The notes under the pieces were generated by a model. The model was not told the DNA's origin and did no database searches. It saw nothing but the letters and a program-made list of their open reading frames with translations. This document shows positions 43,416 to 54,140 of a stretch of 64,000 bases of DNA, one piece after another. Source of the DNA: Plasmodium coatneyi. Lineage: Eukaryota; Apicomplexa; Aconoidasida; Haemosporida; Plasmodiidae. Location of the stretch: assembly GCF_001680005.1 (NCBI RefSeq), contig NC_033564.1, forward strand, positions 2,170,001 to 2,234,000, written 5' to 3'. Position numbers and translations under genes: made by a program. Positions within the stretch are counted from its first letter, which is position 1. Each line of letters starts with the position of its first letter.

Positions 43416-46400
43416 GGACAAATAACAAATGAAAAGAATAAGGGTATAGAACGGCAAGAACAAGGGCCAGCAGCGACCATGTAGCAACGAACAACTATCG
43501 TGGAGCGCGGGAAAAGCTGCTGAATTAACAAACCCGTTCCTGCGTGTTAGGGGGATTGCCGTTCCGCATGGTCCTCGAGGGGAAAATGCGAACTGCGAAT
43601 TACATGGAACCACACAAAAGGGAACACACAGTGTGGATGCACACAAACGCGCGAGCTAACATAGTGTGTGCAGGTGTAAAAGCATAAGCACACGAATGAG
43701 AACGCGAAAAAGAGCGTACGGATAAGTACACACTCGTAATAAAGGGGTGTGTAAGTATACGGCACACTTCACTAACCACAAATGAGTTGGCTAAATGGAG
43801 GAAATAAAATCATCGCTTTTCAGTTGCGTAAATGTTACATGTTGCCAATACTTTCCCTTTTTTTTTTTACAACATATTAATAAAATAAAGTAAAATGTGA
43901 TGAAATGTGATAAAAGAAAAAAAAAAAAAAAAGAACAGATTTAACAAATCAGCGAGTTGTGAAAAAATCTTAAAGAAATGGATAATGCAAATAATTCCAT
44001 TTTCACAGGAAAAGTCAATTCATTAATTACACAAATTTGGGGTAGATTCAAACGTGAGAATATGTTCAGGGGGGTGGGGGTTCCTTTTTTTCTATTTGCT
44101 TATATTTATTTACTTGCATTTAGCTGTACGTATTAATATACACTTATGTTTACTTGTTTATCTGTTCTTTTTTTTTTTTTTTTTTCCCCATAACTGTATT
44201 TTTTGCCGTGGAATCATAGAACGCGAAGTTAAAAAAAAAAAAAAAAACCAAAAAAAAAAAAAACAGGCTGCATGGACGAGTGGGGGTATAAAGCACAGTA
44301 GATGTTTTCTTTGGAAGGGAAAAAGGCAGAAGAAGGTGCAGGAGAGGCGGAAAAATAAGGGGAAAATAGGGGTGGCATCACCGTTTCACACCACCCCGCC
44401 GTTCCGAGTTGCAATTGCCGCATGTGCCACGGGAACCGGGAAGCGCGAATTGCGAATTGTAAATTTAGGGCTACTCTTTTTAGCTTACCTTTTCCCGGTC
44501 ACACTTTTCACGGCGCGAATTACACTTGAAAACTGTTTTTCCCTATTGACAAATAGGAGGACCACGACGTGGAAATTCCAACATGGGGGGTTTAAAAATG
44601 CGAATGTTCGCCACAGGGGGCGTCAGAGGCAGTTTAGGAGATTGGGGTTGCCGTGAGAGCGTGGTGTAACTGTGCCTGCGGCGTGTTTTCCCGCCCCTCT
44701 CGGTGCCTCGCTCACCCCGCCCATTTTACACATAAGTTGAGCGCCTCCCCGCAGAATAAGAAAAAATGAAAAAATGGAAAAAAGAAAAAAATTAAAGAGA
44801 GCAAAAATTGTGTTAAATGGAAAAAAAAAAAAAATTAAGAAGAACAAAAAATGGAAAACATGGAAAAACACACCAGGGTAAAGGTTGCCAACTGGTAAAT
44901 TTGACCCCCCCCCAGAACAAGGGGATGGTCCCCGCGGCGGAGGCGCTTGGAAACGTCCACTCAAGGGTGCCCGATTTTTTGGTCTGCTTCTACCTAACCC
45001 TAATTTTGATTTCCGTGAACAGTGCGCAGAAAGGCGTTCCTTTTTTTTTTTTTTTACGTAAAAGGAAAAGGGAAAAAAAAAAAAAAAAAAAGAGCTAAGT
45101 CAAAATCACCGCAGTTCGTCCCAATTCGCCCAAATTTAATAACACAAATTACGCATGGACACAAAGAGGTTACCAAAAAAAAAAAAATAAAGGAGTTCTT
45201 CCTTTTGGCCATTTCCAGTCAGGTGGAACATGCCCAATTGGGGAGTCATTTCGTTATCTGAGTTCCTACATGCTCCGAGCCAAATACGTGTGCGAGGGGT
45301 TACCATTTTTGTGCGTTCCGTGGTAGGGGCCATACATGTGCGGCTTAAGTGAACTTACACGAATCGGAAAATGGGCAGTCCCTTTCCCCAGTTGGTTCAC
45401 TTTGATCGTTCTGTTTGTTCTGTTCTGATTTGTTCTATGTTGTTCTACCTTTTTTTTTTTTTTTTTTTTTTTTTCGCTTCACTTGGGCGAGGGAAAAGGA
45501 AAAAAAAAAAAATACGCAGACGCATCAATATATGTCATGTTATTCCTTTTTAATCGAGTGGAGGATGAGGAAAAATGACTTTACGCAAAGGACCATAGGG
45601 TGTGTTTCCCTCCGCAGTGGAGTAATGTCCAGGTGTAATAATATCATTCACGTGTGCAGAGCGAAGTGACGGGGAACCCTCTGAAGAGGTCGGTGTGTTG
45701 CATGGAAAAACATAAAAACAGGCATTAGTGTTGACCTTCCAAAGGTAGGAAAGGAGGGTTATGCATCTGTCGGGGAGTAAACGAACAGGCGCAAATTAAC
45801 TGTTAACTGGGACCTAAATGGCGACCTACGGGGTTGACTCAACCCCCATTCACCTCGCCTTTGGTGAGCACGCAGGGGGGTGTAACTACATGATTGAGTG
45901 CACAGTGGCATAATTTTATTGGCATGCATTCAATTTTTTGCGAAAAAAAAAAAAAATATAATTTCCGAAGTGCTAAAATATGTGTTGTTCATACACATTT
46001 TGCATGTAAGAGGGGGAAGAACGAAATCCGCTTTGCCGGTAAAAAACGATCGGGCGAAAAGGGACAACTGGGTTGTAAAGTACGCTGCCCTGACAGGGGT
46101 ATTGATGCTTTTTCAGGTGAGTGTCATCTTTGAAAGCTACATGCATTTGACGATGTATAATTCCCTTTTATGTGTGAATATTTATCTGTGTTGTATGAAC
46201 CGAACGGTATGCTACTAAATGGGAAGACTGCCAACCGGGTTGTTGCCAGGAAGGAGGAGGGGTAAACATACACAAAGCAATGGCATATAAGTGCACTTCT
46301 GTATAACCTGTTTGAGGATGCCAACATAGATATGGATCACCTGAGAGGGAAGTCAGCTAATCTAACCACACCCATAGCATACGGATGGAAATCCTCATTT

Positions 46401-46552
46401 GGGAAAGGTTTCATATATGAGTTTCCTTTGGTGTGCATACAGGTTCGGGTTGCCAAGAAAGAGTGGGGGGAGGTGGAGCTCCCTCATAATGTGAGAGCTT
46501 ATGTGCGCAATTGGGTAACAGAGGTTGAACGATTTTTACAGCATTGCACAAT

Positions 46553-46660
46553 TTTGAACAGTTGAAAAATTTGAACATTTTGAAAGTTTTGAAAAGTTCG
46601 AAAATTTTGAAAAGTTTGAAAGTTCCGAAAAGTTTGCACAATTTGAGCAATTTCGAACAG
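46553..46660 (+). repeat. Imperfect GAAAATTTTGAAAAGTTTGA repeat
   Basis: About ten copies of a 9-11 base unit (TTGAAAA-NTTTG, TTCGAAAAT) upstream of the DnaJ-like gene. Many units read the same on the other strand (TTCGAA, AAATTT), giving local palindromes. Confidence 0.75.
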
Positions 46661-46934
46661 GTTTTACAACTTTTTTGGCCCCACGTTAAGATTTATTTTT
46701 TTTTATTTTTTTTTTATTTTCACTTCCGTGCATGTGCCTTTGCGTAAGCGCAATATATGCATTTGATTTGCCAGATTTTTCGTTTTTCCTTTTTTGACTT
46801 TCTTTATTGTAAGCCTTTTATAGCGCGAAAGCGCAAAGAAGAAGCTGGGGAAAGTGACACTAATTGCAACGAACTGCGAGGAAACTAAGGATGTATATAT
46901 GTATATGAACATCCCGCCCCCCCCCTGGACTAAA

Positions 46935-48034
46935 ATGAAGTTATATTTCTTTTCCTTCGCGTTGGTTTACCTCCTCCTGGTAAACAATGTCAACTGCCTC
47001 TTCAAGAAATTGATCAGTGGGTTTTACTGCAACGATGAGAACTGCTACGGAATTTTAGGTAAGACGAGCGGGGGAAAATAAGTGCATGACAGTCCTACGA
47101 ATGGCTGTCTCCACCGCGGGGGAAGTGCGAATCGAGGTCAAACGTTGTTCCCCCCAGTCATACGCGAACGTCAAAAATTTTTTTCCCTGCAGGTGTGAAC
47201 GAAAAAGCGAGTGTTAACGAGATCAGGTCGTCTTACCACAGGCACCTGATGAACATGAAAAATAGCTACGACTTGGAAAAGAAAAAAAGAATTGTCAAGG
47301 CATACACCGTTCTGGCCAACAAACAAACGAGAAAATACTATGATTATTTTTTGAAAAACCCAAACAGTTTCCTCAATGTGATCTACTTCCTTTTTTATTA
47401 TGTGTTCAAGCTGATAAAGGTGATAATTGCGTTAATAATTATAGGCTTCCTTTTATGTGGTTTCCAATATTTGAACAATAAGTATGAAATGAAGAGGCGG
47501 GTGCAGAAGCTGTCCAAAAATAAAGCTTTTAAGAAGGAGGTGCAAAATAGGATAGGGGTAAAGCATCCCGATTTCCGCACCTATGACATGGCAATGAAGA
47601 GAAAGGTAGAAGAAGACATCGAAGTTGAAGTGGCACATGAGATGGGACTTATATACAAGAAAAAGGATGAACAGTTTGCCTTCTCCGACTTAATAATCGT
47701 TAAGCTGTTCATTCTTCCGAAGCAAATTATCTGCTATATTCTCTGGAACATCAAGTGGTTGATAAAGTACCACATTTTAAATGATGAATATGATGAAGGG
47801 GATAAATTATACATTACGAGGAAGTGCCTGAATATTCCTGCGTATAGGTGGGAGGCCCTCTCGGAGGAGGATAAGAAAATACTCTTGAAAAAGAAACTTT
47901 GGGTGAAGGAAATTCAGGACGAGTTTTTTGAGGAACAAATGGAGAAGGAGCGACTGAACAAGATCTCCAGCGCCAAGTATAAGAAGCAGATGCGCATGAA
48001 GAAGAAGGGAACCAGCTTTAACTACAACGATTAG
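46935..48034 (+). CDS. DnaJ-like membrane protein, DNAJC25 type, divergent J-domain
   Basis: Two exons, 321 aa: 46935-47058 (donor TTTTAG|GTAAGA, phase 1) and 47193-48034 (acceptor CCCTGCAG). Exon 1 encodes a signal peptide (MKLYFFSFALVYLLLVNNVNC) followed by FYCNDENCYGILG, the start of a J-domain, which continues as VNEKASVNEIRSSYHRHLMN and KAYTVLANKQTRKYYDYFL. A membrane segment follows (FKLIKVIIALIIIGFLLCGF), then a conserved cytosolic or lumenal part (LPKQIICYILWNIKWLIKYH, GDKLYITRKCLNIP, LLKKKLWVKEIQDEFFEEQ) that matches the C-terminal half of DNAJC25. The topology suggests an ER co-chaperone. The expected His-Pro-Asp tripeptide between helices II and III is absent (see findings). The alternative is a J-like protein that does not stimulate Hsp70. 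Confidence 0.9.
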
Positions 48035-48772
48035 AATGTGTGTGTCAAGGGGTGAACATGATCTCGTGTCCAGTTCGTTGGGGCGTTGCATCTGCGTTTC
48101 GTCTTAACTTGTTCTTTCTTAGCGGCTGCACGGGGGGATCGCAGGTCAAAGGTTTTTTTTTTTTTTTCGCTTTCTCCATTTCGCTAACTTTTTTTGATCA
48201 GCGCCCATTCATGTGACTAGCATGACGTAACGAAACTGGGCGTACCCTCCAACGTGCCATTATTCGTTCCATTCTGGAGAAACATCTCCCGAAAAAAAAA
48301 GGAGTTCGCCCCTCTCAGGGGTGCGTCCCACCCGGTAGACAACTGCGCGGACGGAGAAGGTAACGTATGTGCCATAACATTTCCGATACGCATCGGAAGG
48401 GGGGCTTTATAAGAGTGCAACTCTATTTTATGTTCTACCCATCCTGGCACCTTACAACCGCGGATGGAATTTTTAAAAAGGGGTAATTACAAATGATGGC
48501 AAAAAGAAAAGATGAGGGGGGAGTTATTAAAAACACAAACATATGGGAAAAAAGGAGCAATTTTAGCCGAATTGATCGTGGAGGGAAACAAATAGAAGAG
48601 CACATTTTCCGCGTGGAAAATCAAACTATGGCAGGAAAAAAAAAAAAAAAAAGGGTTAAAACGAGGGAGGGGCCCCAAAAATTACACACGCCTCCAACGT
48701 TGGCATTTCCACGGTTGTAACTTCTACCAATTGTGCTTCTCCACATTGCGATGGGTAGGTGGACATCGTATG
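48035..48772. other. Convergent intergenic spacer
   Basis: 3' flanks of the DnaJ-like gene (+) and RPAC1 (-). T run near 48152-48166, A run near 48637-48652. No gene was seen. Confidence 0.5.
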
Positions 48773-49774
48773 TTATGTCTTAGTCTGATCCTCCAACACC
48801 TCCTTGACGCTGACCACCTTGTCCTTCAGGATGAGGAGCGCCTTCCTGAAGATGTCCGCCGAGGAGAAGCAGCCCGTGGATTCGATTGTAAAAATAAAAT
48901 GATTTTTGACCTTTTCGAAGGATATTTTTTTAGGGTACTTTTCTATGCACACTCTGCAGGATGAGCAATTTAAGGGATTTTTGGCAACCAAGGTGTCACT
49001 GTCCTCCACATCGAAGACATTCTTTGGGCAAATGTTTACCAGGTCTTGTTTTTCTTCCTTGGTAAAATTCTCACAAGTATTAAAAGAGAACGCAGGGTAC
49101 ATTTTATACACGGCAGTACAAACAGGAGACCATTTAGCATGCGTCTTCCCAATCCCTTTCTCCAAAAAGCAAATCAATTCTATCTCCTGTCCGTTACTTA
49201 ATTTTGTGATTAATATATTATCGTCGACAACTCTGGGTGGATTTTTCTGAAAGCGTACTTTTTGTTGTTCATTAATGGGACACCATTTTAGGTCCCTTGA
49301 GTAAATGCTCTGGGACGTTTCGCTACTTCCAGCTTTTTTCGTAAACTTTACATGAAGTTTAAAACAAAAACAATTTAGGTGATTATATTTTTCGTACTCT
49401 TCTTTGAAGTTTATCAAATCAGCGTCAAACTTAAATGGGATTAATCCCAAACGGTGGCACAAAATTTCATCGGCAATTATTCCAGTGTTTTGAAAAATGT
49501 TAACCTTTTCTATAGCGATGGTGGGTACCTCTGCCAACATTATTCTTCTCAGGGCATTTGCAATGGATACGTTTAAATTTTTTATTTCCAGGATTAGTAA
49601 GTTTTCTTCATTTTTGTGCATCTTCATTTCCAGATTTTTTTCAAATTCGTTTATATCAAACATGTGTTCATTTTCGGACAGGAAATACGATCCGTAGAAA
49701 TTTGTTGTCGTTGCGTTTCGGGGTCCCTCCTCCTTCAGCTTCACGAAGTTATCCCTGAATTTCACGCCCTTCAT
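48773..49774 (-). CDS. RPAC1: DNA-directed RNA polymerases I and III subunit RPAC1 (AC40)
   Basis: Alpha-like assembly subunit shared by RNA polymerases I and III. It dimerises with RPAC2 to nucleate the core enzyme in the nucleus. Start MKGVKF (49774) gives 333 aa, the normal size. The frame continues 39 codons upstream to 49891 but looks like leader sequence. The alpha motif is textbook: NLNVSIANALRRIMLAEVPTIAIEKV, followed by ILCHRLGLIPFKFD. The dimerisation domain resumes at the C-terminus (HFIFTIESTGCFSSADIFRKAL). Inserted domain D3 contains CPKNVF followed 20 residues later by CSSCRVC, i.e. four cysteines spaced CX20CX2CX2C, resembling a ferredoxin-type 4Fe-4S site (see findings). Confidence 0.94.
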   Translation of the reverse strand: MKGVKFRDNFVKLKEEGPRNATTTNFYGSYFLSENEHMFDINEFEKNLEMKMHKNEENLLILEIKNLNVSIANALRRIMLAEVPTIAIEKVNIFQNTGIIADEILCHRLGLIPFKFDADLINFKEEYEKYNHLNCFCFKLHVKFTKKAGSSETSQSIYSRDLKWCPINEQQKVRFQKNPPRVVDDNILITKLSNGQEIELICFLEKGIGKTHAKWSPVCTAVYKMYPAFSFNTCENFTKEEKQDLVNICPKNVFDVEDSDTLVAKNPLNCSSCRVCIEKYPKKISFEKVKNHFIFTIESTGCFSSADIFRKALLILKDKVVSVKEVLEDQTKT

Positions 49775-52103
49775 CTTGTCTCCTGTGTGGCCTGTCACGG
49801 GGGAAGCGTTTTCACGGTGAGTAGCACACGAAATGTGCAGCGCGGAATTAAGCAATAAAACGATGTACCCTTCGTGCAAGTTGATACGCACAGTACAACT
49901 TCACGCGGGGGACTCTCCCAAACCGCCCACACGGTGGAGTCTCCTTTTCGGTCCGCTCAGTTATACCTTTCTTTTTTGCGTCCTTGGATGGGGCACTTCA
50001 GCTGGGTTTCCCTCGTAGCTGCGCGTTTTATTTGTCCGTGTTATGTGACAATTTTACGGCGATGCTGTGGCAACTGTGTGTAGATTACGTGACTACACTC
50101 CCTTGATGTGCCTTCCCTTGTGCCCTTTTTTTACAACGTTCCGTTAAGACGTCACGAAAGTTCGCACAATGTAGAAGCAGATATAAATTATTGCACATCT
50201 GTACCACTACATACGCACGCGTGGGGTAGAAACCTCAGTTTTTGCGGCCCTGGGAGTGCCTACGCCTGGTGGCCATTTTTGAGCGCCTCTCAGCGGGTGG
50301 CCATCCGGGCAAAAATATGTTGCAACGCGGGGAAAACGAGCAGGACAGGAAAAACGGGCAACGCACAGCGGTTCGGGCACAGAACGATGGAATACAAATT
50401 TATGCAAAATGGTTTTCCCCTTGTGCATGATTTTTCTTCCTTCAAAAGGTCTCTATGCAAACGTTGGACGTACAAATCTGGCGCTTATGCGTTTATGTAC
50501 AGGCAACGGAGCTAAATCATGGCGAAGCGATTAACACGCCGCGGGGGAAAAAGAGAAAAAAAGCGTTCCTCGTCCTTTTCCTTTCGCGTATGCAATGCGG
50601 CAACGCAAGGAATTCTTTTTTCCCCTATGTAACATTTTATGCGAACAAGACGGTTTTTTCTTTCATTAAAATGATCGCAGTTATTTTAAAAAAAAGAAGG
50701 AATTCCAGAATGGTCGCCGGGTTGGGTACTTTCGCATTATTCAGCTATTTGCAGGAAAAAAAAAGGGGGGCGAAAAGAAAACTGACGAAAAATGGGGAAA
50801 AAAAAAATCGTCGCATCAGATAACCTTCATCATGCACTAAGGCAGTACGGCTGCAATATATTATATGCTCGCATATATGCCACCATAGGGACTATATATG
50901 CAACCCTCCCCTTTGCTATATCCCTAAGGTTGGCTTCTGAGGAAACGGATAAGCTTAGTAATCACATTATTGCGCCCCAATACGACGCCTTTTTTTTTAA
51001 CGGCACTATGACTTAGATATGGCAATGGTATATAAAATAGCAATCTAATAAAGCAAAAAGTGCTTGTTTTTTTTTTCCTTCCAGTTGCTTTTTCGCTGTT
51101 TTCCGCCCCCACGCATCCTTTTTTTTTTTTTTTTTCCTGCTTCACCCATTTGTATATAATACCGCATATATTATTATATGCACAATTGCATTTTCTCCTT
51201 TTGCAAACTTGTTATAGGGTGCCTCTTTACTATTGCCGATATAGTGGCTCTCAGTGCTATGCAATTTTTGCCGCAGCAATTTTATCCGCCATTCTGCATT
51301 TTGAAATTTGCCCATGCCGACGTTCCGTGAGAAAAAAGCATTTTATGATTATATGTATACATGGCTGCCACAGCGGGTAGGTACCATATACCACGTTATG
51401 TGCAAGTAACTAGTACATATGCTTGCGCAAATAGGAGGAGCATTTATTTATATTTACTCATTTAGCTGCCAATCATTTTTTAAAATTTGCCCTTCGTCAT
51501 TTTTCCCCTTTTGAGGCATCCAAATAATAAATGTAACTTTACATTTGCGCGCTTGTGCGGCTTACAGCGTAAAATTCATCTGACCATGTTATGAAAAAAA
51601 AAAAAAACATAACTATTTTGAGTATATATATATATTTCTTTAATTTGATTTATTGAAATGTAAAGAGGAAGGAATATAAGTAGATAGAACTCGTTTATTT
51701 TAATTAGATTAAATTTCCTTCCCCGAGGGGAAAACAATTTTTCTACCCTTTTGGGAAAAAACGCCTACGATTTTGTACAAATAATACACAAGAGGACTAG
51801 TTCCTGTTGTATCGCCGCGTAGAAAAAGAAATAAAATATAAAAACTAAGCAGCAACTTTTTTCGTCAGTCAATACGTAATAAGGCAGACTCGTAAATTCC
51901 AGCGCGCATGCAGCCTCCTCCCCCTCCCTTCCTACACTACCAGTTGTCGCACGTTCATCTGCTCATCTGCAAGTTATCACAGGCGCACATGCAACAGTTT
52001 AAATTGTGAACCTTTTACACTGTCAGAACAGAAAAAGGAAGACAAGCAACTCACCGTAGTTGAAAATTTCATCGGGAAATTTTTTTATGTGAGCTTTTAG
52101 AAG
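49775..52103. other. Divergent intergenic region, RPAC1 and eIF1A
   Basis: 2.3 kb with T/A runs (51120-51136, 51595-51606) and an AT repeat near 51624-51638. No coding exon or RNA gene was recognised. Confidence 0.5.
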
Positions 52104-53526
52104 ATGCCAAAGAATAAAGGTTAAGACCGTTACGTTTTTTGGAGCGCAGCCCCTTTGGGGGGCAACACCCAGTGTGTACTGATGAGACGTATAATTATTC
52201 CCACTCTACACACATAGAACGTACTTTGCAGAAAGTACCCCCATTGGGGGCACATCATATTTACCAGTTGTATGCAGCCCCGGGAGGCATGCTTTTTTAA
52301 AAGGGAAACACGTGCTTATGTACAAATTTATTTCACTTTTTTTTCTTTTTTTTTACAAAAATTATGAGCAGGTAAGGGAGGAAAAAACAGAAGGAGAGGA
52401 AAAAATGACAACGAAGGGGAGAAGCGGGAATTGCTCTACAAGGAGGAAGACCAAGGTTACATTTGCATATCACAGAGAGAGCGAGGGCTGTTTGTCTAAT
52501 CACATGAATGAACGTCGTTATTCTCTCGTGTCCATGTCTTTATGGACATGTGTGCTAGTCCGTTGAAAGGAAGTCGTAGCGTAGAGGATCCCATGCACTG
52601 TTGACTTCCGCACCCATGAATATGCGAATACAGCACCCTTTAGGCGAGAAAAAAAAAAAACGTAAAAAAAATTCGGTGCCTTCTCCTTTCCTTTTGTAGA
52701 ATACGCACAAGTGTTAAGGATGTTGGGGAATGGCCGATTGGAGGCCCACTGCTTTGACGGGGTGAAGCGACTCTGTCATATTAGGTACGTTCTGAAAAGG
52801 CATCAAAAGAAAGAAAAAAAAAAGTACACATGGTTTATGTCCAAACGTGTGCGCGCCGCGTAGGTACGTGCAGTTTAAGGTTATATGGTGGTGAAATATC
52901 CAATTTTTTTTTCCATTTTAGGGGGAAAATGAGAAAGAGGGTTTGGATAAACTCTGGTGACATCATTTTAGTATCCCTGCGGGACTATCAAGACAGCAAG
53001 GCGGACGTCATTGCAAAGTAATTAAGAACATTTGAGAGGGACTAGTCCATCGTAGCTGACTCCATTAGACCTACCCCCTTTTTGCTGCGTGCGTTCACAT
53101 ATATAAATGGGAAAAAAATATAAAATAAAAATGTAAACCCAATTTGCATGGCTTTCCCTTTTTTCCTCCCCTACGTAGATACACACCTGACGAGGCAAGA
53201 AGCCTGAAAACGCACGGAGAATTGCCCGAAACGGCCAAAATTAACGAAACGGATATTTTCGATGACGACGCACAGAACGGAGTCGAATTTTTGGACGATG
53301 AATCTGACGAGGAGGCCCAAGAAGAAATGAACAACGCGAAAAAATTGGAAATAGAAGACGTAAGTGGAGGAGTTAACAACGGAGGGGGGGAAAAGCAAAC
53401 CCCCCTATCTACACCCAGGATGATGAACGTGTGCACATGTGTATGCATATGTATGTAAGAAGTTTGCACTTCCTTTGGATGTATTTACCCATTTTTCTTT
53501 TTTGCTTTCCCTTTTTGCAGATATAA
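52104..53526 (+). CDS. EIF1A: Eukaryotic translation initiation factor 1A, six exons
   Basis: Binds the ribosomal A site, promoting scanning and start-codon selection. Six exons give exactly 155 aa: 52104-52119 (MPKNK, phase 1), 52372-52455 (KGGKNRRRGKNDNEGEKREL), 52700-52784 (EYAQVLRMLGNGRLEAHCFD and GVKRLCHI), 52922-53017 (GKMRKRVWINSGDIILVSLR), 53179-53359 (YTPDEARSLKTHGELPETAK and the acidic tail), 53521-53526 (ATA TAA). The eIF1A family is nearly invariant in these blocks, so junctions are well constrained. The OB fold lies in exons 3 and 4, the basic N-terminal tail in exon 2, and the acidic C-terminal tail ending Asp-Ile in exons 5 and 6. One donor is unusual (CAAG|GTTACA). The last exon codes a single amino acid plus stop. 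Confidence 0.95.
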
Positions 53527-54140
53527 CGACAACGAGAGGGGACCAGAAGATGCCCACAATTTGTATTCACATGTGCGTCGCGGAAGAATCGAATTAATTA
53601 TTTTCCGTTTTGTTTGACAGCGCTGCATGTTGATGTGTGCATGTGTGTGTTGTCCTCGTGCCACAGTTGCCCTTTTTTAAAAAATATACCTTTATCAATT
53701 TTTTTATTTTTTGTAGCTCCTTTTTTTTTTTTCCTCCATAATGTACATATTTAAACCAAACACATATGTCACGCGTATTAGCAAAAAAAATAAAATAAAA
53801 TAAAGTCATAAAAAAAATGAAGCCAAAATGGCAAGCATAAAGACAATCCCGCAAAATGTTACGTAACGCGGGGATGGTCCGTACTAGGGAATTATGCGCA
53901 CATTTTGGAGTCACCCCTTCATGGTATGTATATATGTGTACTTGTTAAAATGACAAATGGATAAGCGTTGAAGGGGTGGTGGTGGTAACAGATCTGCACA
54001 TGGAAAGGAAGATACTGCGTTGGGTATTTTCCCATTTGTGATGCCGCTTAACATTGTGTGTGCCATTATTTATATCTCCGTAAGAAGGGGGAAAAAGTCA
54101 CATGAACGAATGACATATTCTTCGTAGTGTTCCTCCCATA
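53527..54140. other. Convergent intergenic spacer, eIF1A and RCC1-like gene
   Basis: 3' flanks of both genes. T run near 53727-53739. No gene was seen. Confidence 0.5.

Larger units (their letters stand above)
41848..46934. other. 5.1 kb divergent regulatory region between AP2-O and the DnaJ-like gene
   Basis: The largest core intergenic region here. It holds a 30-base A run (42912-42941), a 13-base minisatellite (43321-43415), paired T/A runs (44167-44185 and 44231-44248), a 25-base T run (45450-45474) and a GAAAATTT-type repeat (46553-46660). No coding exon has family resemblance. The 200-codon frame near 44054-44656 is homopolymer-driven. It probably contains AP2-O's long 5' leader and promoter; noncoding transcripts are possible. 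Confidence 0.55.

Noticed and set aside
44054..44656. 200-codon + strand open frame in the AP2-O upstream region
   Set aside because: Dominated by Phe and Lys runs from T and A tracts. No family resemblance.
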